In this document: in pieces, positions 26,012 to 34,125 of the stretch
How positions within the stretch are numbered: position 1 is the stretch's first letter
Layout: the number at the start of each line of letters is the position of its first letter
Origin: Hyphomicrobiales bacterium
GTDB lineage: Bacteria; Pseudomonadota; Alphaproteobacteria; Rhizobiales; Beijerinckiaceae
Direction of reading: 5' to 3'
DNA: 50,952 bases
Assembly: GCA_027484655.1 (NCBI GenBank)
Contig: JAIXSM010000063.1
Location: 1-50,952, forward strand
Notes under the pieces: generated by a model
What the model was told of the DNA's origin: nothing
Database searches by the model: none
What the model saw: the letters and a program-made list of their open reading frames with translations, nothing else
Made by a program: the position numbers and the translations under genes

Positions 26012-26425
26012 ATGGCATCCACCGGGTTCGCGGCGCGCGGCGACAAGCGCGATATCGAGGAAGGCGTCGCCTTCGCGCCAAAGTTCGACCGCGACGGCCT
26101 GATCGTGTGCATCACGACCGAGGTGAACTCCGGCGACATTCTCATGGTCGCCTACATGAATGAAGAGGCCCTCCGGCTCACACTTGAGACAGGCGTGGCC
26201 CACTACTGGTCGCGCTCGCGCCAATCCCTCTGGCGCAAGGGCGACACGTCCGGACAGGTGCAGACCGTGCGCGAAGTGCTCGTTGACTGCGATCAGGACG
26301 CAATCCAGCTCAAGGTGGAAGCCGGCGGCGACGGCAAGGCGTGCCACACCGGCCGGCGCTCATGCTTCTACAGGCGCGCGGTCGTCACCGGCGACGGCAT
26401 CCGGCTGGAGCCGGCGGAGGGATAG
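26012..26425 (+). CDS. hisI: Phosphoribosyl-AMP cyclohydrolase
   Basis: This encodes 137 aa. It opens the purine ring of PR-AMP in histidine synthesis. Zinc/metal residues are seen in L-V-D-C-D-Q-D-A and in [12 protein letters not shown] near the C-terminus, and [12 protein letters not shown] is the typical substrate segment. The start at 26012 is preceded by GAGG. It is the stand-alone hisI without the hisE domain. The next gene (CBS protein) is convergent and ends 7 bases away. Confidence 0.94.
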   Translation: MASTGFAARGDKRDIEEGVAFAPKFDRDGLIVCITTEVNSGDILMVAYMNEEALRLTLETGVAHYWSRSRQSLWRKGDTSGQVQTVREVLVDCDQDAIQLKVEAGGDGKACHTGRRSCFYRRAVVTGDGIRLEPAEG

Positions 26426-26432
26426 CGCTTCG

Positions 26433-26864
26433 TCAGGCCGTCGCGATGTATTCGCGAAGCGCCTGCTGCTCGGACTCCATTTCTGCGAGCCGATACTTCA
26501 CCACATCGCCGATTGAAACGATGCCGGCGAGTTTTCCGCCATCAAGCACCGGGACGTGCCGGAAGCGCCCGTCCGTCATCTGCGCCATAACGGTTTGAAC
26601 CGTCGCGCTCTCCACGGTCGTGACGACATCCGCTGTCATGTTCTGGCGCACAGTCTCACCGAGGGCGCCAGGCCCGCGCGCGGCGACGCTACGGACGATA
26701 TCGCGTTCGGAGAGGATGCCGATCACCTCGTCCGGCGAACCGACGACCACAAGCGCGCCCAGCCCCCGCTCTGAGAGCACGAGCGCAGCGTCGGCAAGCG
26801 TTCGGTTTGGAGAGATCGTTACGACGTCGCGACCCTTGGTCGCCAGAATTCCTCTGACCGTCAT
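26433..26864 (-). CDS. CBS-domain pair protein
   Basis: This encodes 143 aa and consists only of two CBS repeats (about 1-65 and 70-140). The adenosine-binding pattern G-I-L-S-E-R-D-I-V closes the first repeat; G-I-V-S-I-G-D-V-V-K closes the second. Such proteins sense AMP, ATP or SAM and modulate partners. The start at 26864 follows GGAGGAGCC. An in-frame ATG upstream (26948) would add a basic tail without a ribosome site. It belongs to the CBS family seen next to hisI in some Rhizobiales. Confidence 0.88.
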   Translation of the reverse strand: MTVRGILATKGRDVVTISPNRTLADAALVLSERGLGALVVVGSPDEVIGILSERDIVRSVAARGPGALGETVRQNMTADVVTTVESATVQTVMAQMTDGRFRHVPVLDGGKLAGIVSIGDVVKYRLAEMESEQQALREYIATA

Positions 26865-26963
26865 GAAGGCTCCTCCTGACTTGCGCCGGCGACGCCCGCA
26901 CGTCACCGGCGAGAGCGGAATGATGCGCCTCGTTACGATTGACGGCAAGCGCGGTCACGGACT

Positions 26964-27818
26964 TCAGGGGGCCGTCATGCGGGTCAGGGGGTCGTGTACG
27001 CTCCGATGTGGCGGATCAAACAGGGAAAAGAACAGGAAGCCGGCAGCAAATCCACCGGCGTGCGCCTCCCAGGCGACGCCGAACTCGGCGATCCCCAGGG
27101 GGACAGCGAAGAGACCCACCAGCAGATTGACCGCGAACCATATGGCGGCGAACTGTAACACGCGCCGGTCGCGCCAGGCTCGGGAGATCGGCAGCGCCGG
27201 CTGTCTGGCGGCGAGATCCGGCGGGAGCGGCCCATAGTATGGAACCGGACCAAGAGGAGCCCCGGGCTGGAAGACGAAGCGCAGCGCCGCCGCCGTCAGA
27301 CCTGAGACCGCCGCCGATGCGCCGATGACCGGCGTCGCGTCAGCCATGTGAAGTGCGTAGTGCGCCCCCGCGCCCGCAACGGCGGTGACTGCGAAAAAGG
27401 CGAGAAAGCGAGCGGCGCCGAACCGGACCGCCACAGGCGCGCCGAAGGCCACTAGCCACAGGCTGTTGACCCCGAGGTGGGTCCAGTCAGCATGCAGCAA
27501 GGCGTAGCTGAGCGGCGTCCACCATTGCTGGCGTCCCACGCCGAGAAAAAACTGACTCATCAGCAATTGGCCGCGGCGCCCTTCCCGGGCGAGATCCGTC
27601 AGCATCTCGGCCACCGCGTCGGGGTTCCATAGGAACGTGAACTGCGCCGGGACAAACGCCATGGCGCGCAGGACGTAGGAGTCCTCAGCGTCGCTAAGAA
27701 TGTACACGCGCACAAGGTGAGCCGCGACCAGAACGGCCAGCACCAGCAGAATGACGCCCGGCAGGTTGAAGATCGGCTTCCGTGGGCCGGGTGACACGCT
27801 GTTCTCCTTGCGCCGCAT
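26964..27818 (-). CDS. Rhomboid-family intramembrane serine protease
   Basis: This encodes 284 aa. Rhomboids cleave membrane proteins in the bilayer with a Ser-His dyad. Here S168 lies in G-A-S-A and H253 in E-A-H-A-G-G, the two catalytic helices. H109-A-D-W-T-H-L-G-V-N118 is the loop/oxyanion segment. About six membrane helices are visible, with an extra hydrophilic insert after the Ser helix (residues 184-218). The start could be TTG 27830, GTG 27824 or ATG 27818. I use the ATG; none has a clear ribosome site. Confidence 0.88.
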   Translation of the reverse strand: MRRKENSVSPGPRKPIFNLPGVILLVLAVLVAAHLVRVYILSDAEDSYVLRAMAFVPAQFTFLWNPDAVAEMLTDLAREGRRGQLLMSQFFLGVGRQQWWTPLSYALLHADWTHLGVNSLWLVAFGAPVAVRFGAARFLAFFAVTAVAGAGAHYALHMADATPVIGASAAVSGLTAAALRFVFQPGAPLGPVPYYGPLPPDLAARQPALPISRAWRDRRVLQFAAIWFAVNLLVGLFAVPLGIAEFGVAWEAHAGGFAAGFLFFSLFDPPHRSVHDPLTRMTAP

Positions 27819-28006
27819 AGCCACGATCAAACATCCATGAAGCTAACAGCGTTCCGGGGCAACCCCCGGCGCCCCTGCGTCCACCGCTGCGTCCGGAGCT
27901 GACGCGCGGAGCCATTGGCACAGCGCGCGCTCTCATGACGCGCAGGCGGCAGCAAGCGAAGGCGATCCGCGCCGAACCGAGCCGCAACGCACCGGGACCG
28001 AACACC

Positions 28007-28549
28007 ATGACACGCAGCAGCACATCCCAGATGCGCCATACCGGGACAGGCGGCCAGAGGCGGGACGCGTCGCTCCCGTTCGACCGCGCGCAAACCATGC
28101 TTGAAGGCACTGTGCTGCTGAGCGCGGAGGAGGCTGGATACCCTGTCCTGATCGCGGGACGCCTGTTTGCCGAAAGCTTCCCAGGAGCACGGCCTGGAGC
28201 ATCGCTCCTCGCCCTAGCGGACTCCGACAGCCGTGGACGGCTGGCCGCCGCGCTCGAAACCGTCGCCTCGCGGCAAGAGCCAGTCACGGTCACCTGCGTG
28301 CGGGCGGGGCGCAACGGCCCGCACTGGATCGAGATCAGCCTTGAGCCCTTGCTCGTCGCCCCCGGCGGCCCTCCGCGTGTGCTGGGACGGCTTATGACGA
28401 GTTCGACAGGCCCCGCGTCGGAGCGCCTTCAGGTGCTCTCGCTACGGCTGCGGGAGGGGCGCCGGCGTCTTTCGGGAGACACCGCGGCCTCCCCCCTCGG
28501 CGGGCGCCCGCATCTGCGCATGATCAGGCCCGCCGCGCGGCAAGGTTGA
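28007..28549 (+). CDS. PAS-domain protein (PAS_5-like)
   Basis: This encodes 180 aa from 28007; an in-frame ATG at 27935 would give 204 aa. Residues about 30-135 resemble the short Rhizobiales PAS_5 module: a basic helical N-terminus, I-A-G-R-L-F-A-E-S-F for the ligand-pocket strand, then a helix and paired strands ending P-R-V-L-G-R-L. The fit is weaker in the first strands, so the assignment is moderate. The PilZ gene follows 63 bases downstream on the same strand, suggesting a shared signalling role. Confidence 0.65.
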   Translation: MTRSSTSQMRHTGTGGQRRDASLPFDRAQTMLEGTVLLSAEEAGYPVLIAGRLFAESFPGARPGASLLALADSDSRGRLAAALETVASRQEPVTVTCVRAGRNGPHWIEISLEPLLVAPGGPPRVLGRLMTSSTGPASERLQVLSLRLREGRRRLSGDTAASPLGGRPHLRMIRPAARQG

Positions 28550-28612
28550 GTTTAAGTTGGCTTTAACCTGCGGCGCGTTAGGATCGAAGCTCGGTTTCGA
28601 GGATCTGTACAG

Positions 28613-29236
28613 ATGCGTCTTGCCCTAGCTGAATCGCTCCGGCAGCGCCTGCCGCTCACACATGAGGAGCGCCGGCGCCATGCGCGGGTGAAGGTATGCC
28701 TGTTCGGCCGCTACATGCTCACCGACCGGCGCGAGCTTCCCTGCCAGTCCATCGACATTTCGCCCAGCGGGCTCGCGCTGATCGCTCCTGTGGAAGGCGA
28801 GATTGGCCAGCGCGTTGTGGTGTACTTGGACCACCTCGGGCGGCTTGAAGGCGAGATCGTTCGCCATGTGCCGAACGGCTTTGCCATGGCGTTGCGTCTC
28901 TCGCCGCAAAAGCGCGAGAAGATCGCCGACAAGCTCACATGGCTGGTCAACCGCGGCGAGTTGGGCCTCGCCGAGGATCGCAGGCATGAGCGCATCGAGC
29001 CGGTTCACAAGCGCGTCCAGATCGCGACAGCCGACGGCGCCCTGCACGCGGGGGTCCTCAACGACGTATCGCTCTCGGGCGCTTCCGTCCGCGCGAACGT
29101 CCAGCCCTCAATGGGAGAACTTGTCACCCTGGGCGCGACCCGCGGACGGGTGGTGCGCCATTTCTCCAGCGGGTTCGCGGTGGAGTTCCTCCGGCTCCTC
29201 CCACTGGAGGACTTCGACAGCCAGATCCGGCTGTGA
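28613..29236 (+). CDS. Tandem PilZ (c-di-GMP-binding) protein
   Basis: This encodes 207 aa made of two PilZ domains in a row. Domain 1 has R21-R-H-A-R25 and D48-I-S-P-S-G53. Domain 2 has R123-R-H-E-R127 and D151-V-S-L-S-G156. Both therefore keep the RxxxR and (D/N)xSxxG motifs that grip c-di-GMP. No other domain is visible, so it is a stand-alone receptor. Its target (flagellar, cellulose or other machinery) cannot be told from sequence. It lies just after the PAS-like gene. Confidence 0.9.
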   Translation: MRLALAESLRQRLPLTHEERRRHARVKVCLFGRYMLTDRRELPCQSIDISPSGLALIAPVEGEIGQRVVVYLDHLGRLEGEIVRHVPNGFAMALRLSPQKREKIADKLTWLVNRGELGLAEDRRHERIEPVHKRVQIATADGALHAGVLNDVSLSGASVRANVQPSMGELVTLGATRGRVVRHFSSGFAVEFLRLLPLEDFDSQIRL

Positions 29237-29240
29237 CGCC

Positions 29241-29774
29241 TCAGGGATCGAGGCGCCGCAGGCCGCTGGCGTAGGCGCGCGCGTTGGCCACGTAATGCGC
29301 CGCGCCGCGGCGCATCTTCTCGATTTCGGCGGCGTCCATCACCCGCACCGCCTTGGCGGGTGCGCCGATGATGAGGCTTCCGTCGGGGAACTCCTTGCCT
29401 TCGGTGACGAGAGCGTTTGCGCCCACGAGGCAGTTTCGCCCGATCTTGGCGCCGTTGAGGATCGTTGCGCCCATTCCGATGAGCGAGCCCTCGCCAATCG
29501 TGCAGCCGTGCAGGATGCAGCCATGGCCGACGGTGCAGTCCGCCCCGATATGCAGGGGGAAACCGGGATCGGTGTGGATCACGGTTCCTTCCTGCACGTT
29601 GGAGCGCGCGCCGACCACGATCCACTCGCGGTCGCCGCGCAGGGTGCAGCCGAACCACACGCTCGCGTCCTCCTCCAGCCGCACCTTGCCAATGATGTTG
29701 GCGTCAGGCGCAATCCAGTAGCGGCCATCGGCCGGCAAATGGGGAACAAGATCGTCGAGCGCGTAGATCGGCAT
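29241..29774 (-). CDS. Gamma carbonic anhydrase-like protein (left-handed beta-helix)
   Basis: This encodes 177 aa of hexapeptide repeats forming a left-handed parallel beta-helix. The three metal histidines are in place: H67, H84 and H89 in V-I-H-T-D and V-G-H-G-C-I-L-H. A C-terminal helix closes the trimer. Family members (YrdA/PaaY/CaiE group) bind Zn or Fe; only some hydrate CO2. The adjacent ABC binding protein on the same strand upstream ends 13 bases before it (transcriptionally upstream), so they may be co-transcribed. Confidence 0.9.
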   Translation of the reverse strand: MPIYALDDLVPHLPADGRYWIAPDANIIGKVRLEEDASVWFGCTLRGDREWIVVGARSNVQEGTVIHTDPGFPLHIGADCTVGHGCILHGCTIGEGSLIGMGATILNGAKIGRNCLVGANALVTEGKEFPDGSLIIGAPAKAVRVMDAAEIEKMRRGAAHYVANARAYASGLRRLDP

Positions 29775-29787
29775 CGGAGTGTCCTGC

Positions 29788-30957
29788 TTACTTTTTAGCG
29801 GGGCGGGTCGGATCCTTCACCGCCGGGATGGTGGCGAATTCCACATTGTAGACCTCGCCATCGGCGAGGCGCTGCGCGCGGCGAATGTACACGTTCTGGA
29901 TGAGATCGCGCGTCTCGGGATCAACCTTCACCGGGCCGCGCGGGCTCTCCCACGCCACATTCTTCATGGCCTCGACGAGCTTCTCGCCGTCCGTGGCGCC
30001 GTTGGTCTTCTTCAGCGCCTCATAGATCAGATGCATTCCGTCATAGCCGTAGGCGGCGACGATGTTGGGCCGCCGGCCGCTCGCCTTGCGAAACGCCTCC
30101 ACGAACGCCTTGTTGGTCGGGCTGTCGTGTGCGGCCGAGTAGGTGTGGGACGTGACCGTGCCCAGCGCGACGTCGCCCATGGAGTTCAGGCTGTCGTCAT
30201 CGAGCATGGAGCCTTCCGCATAGATCTTGATGCCGGCCTGGGCCACGCCGCGGTCGCGCAACTGATTCATGAGCGAAACGCCGACGCCGCCCGACGGCAC
30301 GAAAATGAAAAGGGCGTCGGGCTTGGCGTCCACCACGCGCTGGAGAAAGGGCGCGAACTCAGGGCTCGCCAGCGGAACGCGCAGCTTCTGCAACACCTTG
30401 CCGCCGGTCGCCTCGAACGCTGACGACACCAGGCCCTCGTAATCGATGCCGGGACCATAGTCCGAGACAAGGGTGATCATGGTCTTGGCGCCCTCCTTCG
30501 CGATGTACTCCGCGTAAGGCTGCGCCACCTGCGGCACGGACAGGCTCGTGCGCACGATGAAGGGGGATCTATCCGGAATGACGGCGGTCGCGCCGAGCAT
30601 GACGACCATCGGCGTCTTCGCCTGGGTGGCGACGGGCGCCGTGGCGAGCGCGCCGGGCGTAAGGGTGAAGCCCGCCAGCACGTTCACACGCTCGTTCGTC
30701 ACCAGTTCCTGGGCGATGCGGCGGGTGGTGTCTGCGACACCGGCGTCGTCACGCACCACAAGTTCGATCTTCTTGCCAGCGACAGTGTCGCCATTCTGCT
30801 GGATGTAGAGGCGCACGCCGGCCTCAAGCTGGCGGCCAACCGAGGCGAACGGTCCCGTCTGGGACGAGATCAGGCCGATCTTGACGGTCTCTTGTGCAGG
30901 GGCCGCGCTGGCGAACATTACCCCCGCGACCAGCGAAGCAAAAAGCTTGGTTTTCAT
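29788..30957 (-). CDS. ABC-transporter substrate-binding protein, Leu/Ile/Val type
   Basis: This encodes 389 aa. Signal peptide residues 1-22 (cleaved after A-P-A-Q) lead to a two-lobe periplasmic-binding fold of the branched-chain amino-acid/urea/amide class, with I-G-L-I-S-S-Q-T-G-P-F-A near the start and a late Y-G-Y-D-G-M-H segment. The ligand is unknown. No permease or ATPase genes adjoin it, so it is an orphan binding protein or works with a distant transporter. The start at 30957 removes a basic leader that would precede the signal peptide. Confidence 0.9.
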   Translation of the reverse strand: MKTKLFASLVAGVMFASAAPAQETVKIGLISSQTGPFASVGRQLEAGVRLYIQQNGDTVAGKKIELVVRDDAGVADTTRRIAQELVTNERVNVLAGFTLTPGALATAPVATQAKTPMVVMLGATAVIPDRSPFIVRTSLSVPQVAQPYAEYIAKEGAKTMITLVSDYGPGIDYEGLVSSAFEATGGKVLQKLRVPLASPEFAPFLQRVVDAKPDALFIFVPSGGVGVSLMNQLRDRGVAQAGIKIYAEGSMLDDDSLNSMGDVALGTVTSHTYSAAHDSPTNKAFVEAFRKASGRRPNIVAAYGYDGMHLIYEALKKTNGATDGEKLVEAMKNVAWESPRGPVKVDPETRDLIQNVYIRRAQRLADGEVYNVEFATIPAVKDPTRPAKK

Positions 30958-31042
30958 GTGCGTATTTCCCCGGACGTTTCTCTCCGGGGCAATATCGCAC
31001 AGGCGCGGTTCCCCGCAAGCGCGGCGGCTTCCGGGGCTGGCC

Positions 31043-31438
31043 TCAGAAATCCTCGAGGTCGAAGTCGAGGATCGCCATTTGCAGGGTGAAGGACGAGCCG
31101 CGGGCATCGTCGGCGGACACGACGCCGAGGAAGTCGGGGCCGTTGTTCAGCTCCACCGAGTCCGTCTTGCGGGCGCGGGCGACCACCTTGAGGCCCGCGT
31201 TCTCGAACAGCGCGCGCAGATACTCCTGGATCGTCTCGCGACCCACGGGGATCTTCATTTCGAGGGCGAAGGAGCGGTCGCCGTCCTCGTCATCGACGGA
31301 CAGCGTGGCGATCTGGCGCTCGCCCAGCTGCACGGCCGCCATATCGGTGTTCTTCGGATCAAGGCCGACGCGGATCGCTTCGTTGCCGAACGAATGACGC
31401 AGGAAGGCTTGTAACTTCTGCAGCTCGGTCTTGTTCAA
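31043..31438 (-). CDS. Duplicated DUF3126 protein
   Basis: This encodes 131 aa from a TTG start. DUF3126 proteins are usually a single domain of about 70 aa encoded beside cysE in Rhizobiales and relatives. Here the domain occurs twice: residues about 2-62 (L-Q-K-L-Q-A-F-L-R and D-D-E-D-G-D-R-S-F) and about 68-131 (R-E-T-I-Q-E-Y-L-R to F-T-L-Q-M-A-I-L-D-F-D-L-E). TTG at 31438 gives the typical N-K-x-E-L-x-K-L-Q beginning after AGGGCG; TTG at 31504 is an alternative. Function unknown, cysteine synthesis context. Confidence 0.82.
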   Translation of the reverse strand: MNKTELQKLQAFLRHSFGNEAIRVGLDPKNTDMAAVQLGERQIATLSVDDEDGDRSFALEMKIPVGRETIQEYLRALFENAGLKVVARARKTDSVELNNGPDFLGVVSADDARGSSFTLQMAILDFDLEDF

Positions 31439-31518
31439 AACGCCCTGCTCCGAGGTGTTGTCTTTTGGGGCCGGAGCCTTGCCAGAAAAGCGCAGGCCCG
31501 GCAAGGCTCGCCATTCTG

Positions 31519-32346
31519 TCAGCTCTCGAACTTGTCAGCCAGAATCTGGTCCATGCTGCGAGCGGGCTCGGCGCATCCGGCCTCGCCGACCACCCGCGCG
31601 GGCACGCCGGCGACGGTCTTGCGCGCCTCAACGGAGGACAGCACCACGGACCCGGCGGCCACGCGCGCGCACTGGCCGACCTCGATGTTGCCGATGATCT
31701 TGGCGCCCGCGCCAATGAGCACGCCGCGCCGGATCTTCGGATGACGGTCCCCGCGCTCCTTGCCGGTGCCGCCAAGCGTCACGCTGTGCAGGATCGAGAC
31801 GTCATCCTCGATGACGGCGGTCGAGCCCACAACGAGCCCGGTGGCGTGGTCGAGGAACACGCCCTTCCCTACCCGCGCAGCCGGGTGGATGTCGCACTGG
31901 AACACCTCTGACGAGCGGCTCTGGAGATAGAGCGCAAAATCCTTCCGCCCCGCCTTCCAAAGGGCATGGGCGAGTCGGTGCGTCTGCAGGGCGTGGAACC
32001 CTTTGAAGTAGAGCAGCGGCTCGATGAACCGCGTGCAGGCGGGATCACGGTCGGCCACGGCCATGAGATCGGCGCGGAACGCCTCCGCGATGGCGGGCTC
32101 CCGGGTGATGATGTCCAGATAGGTCTGCCGAATGATGTCGCCCGGCACTTCCTGCCGGTCCAGCCGGTCGGCGAGACGGTGGACCACCGCGCTCTCCAGC
32201 CGGTCGTGGTTCAGCACCGTGCCCAGCACGAACCCGGCGACCTCCGGCTCGCGACGAACGATCTCATCGGCCTCCATACGGATGCGGACGAGCATGGGGT
32301 CCACGCCGGCGAGCCCGACGACCTTCGCAGTATGACCCATAGGCAT
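31519..32346 (-). CDS. cysE: Serine O-acetyltransferase
   Basis: This encodes 275 aa. It acetylates L-serine to O-acetylserine, the committed step of cysteine synthesis. An N-terminal helical bundle (including P-L-L-Y-F-K-G-F-H-A-L-Q) leads to hexapeptide repeats: D-I-H-P-A-A-R-V-G-K-G-V, H-A-T-G-L-V-V-G, then G-K-x-R-G-D-R-H-P-K near the CoA loop, and G-V-P-A-R-V-V-G at the end. The start at 32346 follows GAGGAGGCGCGA. The DUF3126 gene lies 80 bases downstream. Confidence 0.95.
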   Translation of the reverse strand: MPMGHTAKVVGLAGVDPMLVRIRMEADEIVRREPEVAGFVLGTVLNHDRLESAVVHRLADRLDRQEVPGDIIRQTYLDIITREPAIAEAFRADLMAVADRDPACTRFIEPLLYFKGFHALQTHRLAHALWKAGRKDFALYLQSRSSEVFQCDIHPAARVGKGVFLDHATGLVVGSTAVIEDDVSILHSVTLGGTGKERGDRHPKIRRGVLIGAGAKIIGNIEVGQCARVAAGSVVLSSVEARKTVAGVPARVVGEAGCAEPARSMDQILADKFES

Positions 32347-32439
32347 TCGCGCCTCCTCAACCGCCGGATGCGGCGTCTGCTTTCGATCTGAACATATGAG
32401 CCGCCTCGCGGTTTCGATCAAGTCCGCGGGCGGCCGACT

Positions 32440-33216
32440 TCAGCCTGGCCGATCTGGCTCAGCCAGAAACGCGAGCGCCCCCTGCTTGTAAACCTTGTCC
32501 CCGACCGCGAGATTGTGATCACGCCCGGGAATGACCAGCGAGCGGCCATGCGGCAGCAGGGCCGCAAGGCTGGGGCCGTCGCCAGACACATCGTCCCGGT
32601 CGCCCACTGCCACAAGAGTAGGCGTCATGATCGCCGCGGCGCCGCGCACGGTGAGGCTTTGCCGGTTGCCGCGAATGCAGGCGGCGAGCGCGCGCAGGTC
32701 GCTTTTGGTCAACTCAGCGAACGCGCGGAACATCCGCTGCATAGGGTCGCTGAGGTCGTCGAGGGACGCAGCCTCCATGGCCTCTGCGATGTTGCTGGGC
32801 AGCGCGGCCGCTTTCACGAGCCGGTCTCCGAGCCCGCCGAGGATCGCCTTGCGCACGCGCGCTCCATGCTCCAGCGCCATGAACGCTGTGATGCGGGCGC
32901 CCATGGAATAGCCCATCACGTCCGCCCGTTCGATGCCCAGATGATCGAGCAGGTTCACGGCGTCGCGCGCCATTACGCTGGTGTGATACTGCGCGGGCTC
33001 ATAGAGCTTTTCACTCTGGCCGTGGCCGCGGTTGTCGAGCGCGATCACGCGGCGCCCGTCATGGGTGAGCGTCTTGACCCACAGCGTGTTGAGCCAGTTC
33101 ACCGCGTGGTTGGACGCGAACCCGTGGATGAGAAGAATAGGCTCGCCGCGATCCTGCGTGGTAGGCGCGACGTCCACATAAGCGATGCGCACGCCGCTGC
33201 TGTTGAAGAAGTTCAT
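32440..33216 (-). CDS. Alpha/beta-fold hydrolase
   Basis: This encodes 258 aa. The catalytic nucleophile is S104 in G-Y-S-M-G, the oxyanion loop is H-G-F-A-S-N near residue 31, the acid lies in V-G-D-R-D-D near 215 and the histidine in G-R-D-H-N near 240. The family covers esterases, dehalogenases and C-C hydrolases; the substrate is unknown. The start at 33216 gives a normal N-terminus. The same-strand cysE gene follows after 93 bases, and the OsmC cluster is divergent on the other side. Confidence 0.9.
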   Translation of the reverse strand: MNFFNSSGVRIAYVDVAPTTQDRGEPILLIHGFASNHAVNWLNTLWVKTLTHDGRRVIALDNRGHGQSEKLYEPAQYHTSVMARDAVNLLDHLGIERADVMGYSMGARITAFMALEHGARVRKAILGGLGDRLVKAAALPSNIAEAMEAASLDDLSDPMQRMFRAFAELTKSDLRALAACIRGNRQSLTVRGAAAIMTPTLVAVGDRDDVSGDGPSLAALLPHGRSLVIPGRDHNLAVGDKVYKQGALAFLAEPDRPG

Positions 33217-33472
33217 ATGTGCCTCGGTTTGAGGCGCACAATAATCAGGCCACGCGCCAAGACAAGCGCAGCGGTCGCTAATTTGAACAGCGCCGCGCCG
33301 TATTTTTTGGCGCCTGCGAACACTCTGCGGCGCAGGAGATGCTGCTTGCAAACAAGCGAACCGTCGTAATTGCGTGAAAAACATCGCACATGCGGCGTCT
33401 GGCACACGTCATGCTTTGAGGTGGCGGTCGGCCCACGCTCTGCGCGGATCGACGCTACTGGAGGGATCAAGC

Positions 33473-34048
33473 ATGACGACAACAACCGCAACAGTGCTGA
33501 CCGGGTGCCTCGCGCCCGAGCCGGGCACTGCCCCTACCGGGTGCCTCACGCCCATCGACAAGACGGGCCTCGAAGCCCTCATCGCCGCGGGCAAGGCCAA
33601 CCCGCAGGTGATCAAGACTCTCAAGTGCAAGACGGTGGCTGAAGGCCGCTTCCGGCACGCCAACTACATTCGAAGCCTGCCGCCGTACATCGTCGATGAG
33701 CCGCCAGCGCTGCTGGGCGACGACACCGCGCCCAATCCTTCAGAAGCCTCGCTCGCAGCGCTGGGATCGTGCCTGGCCGTTGGGCTGCACGCCAACGCTG
33801 TGCATCGTGGATGGATCGTCAACAAGCTCGAATTGCAGCTCGAAGGCGATCTCAACATCACCGCCGTGTGGGGCACGGGCGACATGAGCGAGAAGCCCGT
33901 GGGCTTCACCGACGTGCGCGTGAAGGTTGATATGGAATGCGAAGGGATCTCGAAAGCCGAGATCGACGCGCTCATCGCCCACGTCAAGCAGTGGTCGCCG
34001 GTGGCCAACACCTTCACCCGTCCGGTGAACCTCGAAGTCGGTCTGTAA
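33473..34048 (+). CDS. OsmC/Ohr-family protein, first gene of the 33-40 kb cluster
   Basis: This encodes 191 aa. The OsmC fold is shown by the two key regions: a T-L-K-C-K-T segment near residue 45 and A-L-G-S-C-L-A-V-G-L near 100, where one or both peroxidatic cysteines of OsmC/Ohr proteins lie. The N-terminus is unusual, with a short repeated T-G-C-L-x-P (residues about 10-14 and 22-26). OsmC proteins reduce organic hydroperoxides with lipoyl or thiol donors. The ATG at 33473 follows GAGGGATCAAG. A GC hairpin (34055-34090) lies between this gene and the next. Confidence 0.86.
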   Translation: MTTTTATVLTGCLAPEPGTAPTGCLTPIDKTGLEALIAAGKANPQVIKTLKCKTVAEGRFRHANYIRSLPPYIVDEPPALLGDDTAPNPSEASLAALGSCLAVGLHANAVHRGWIVNKLELQLEGDLNITAVWGTGDMSEKPVGFTDVRVKVDMECEGISKAEIDALIAHVKQWSPVANTFTRPVNLEVGL

Positions 34049-34054
34049 TCGAAC

Positions 34055-34090
34055 GGGGCGCCTGCCGGCCCGGGTCGGGCGCCCTTCTTC
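34055..34090 (+). terminator. Hairpin between OsmC and the flavoprotein gene
   Basis: GGGCGCC (34056-34062) and GGCGCCC form a stem around a C/G-rich loop, followed by TTCTTC. The U content is modest, so it may attenuate rather than end transcription, leaving the rest of the cluster partly under other control. Confidence 0.5.
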
Positions 34091-34125
34091 AACATTCTTG
34101 CCCTAACATACTGAAGGAGCAACCT

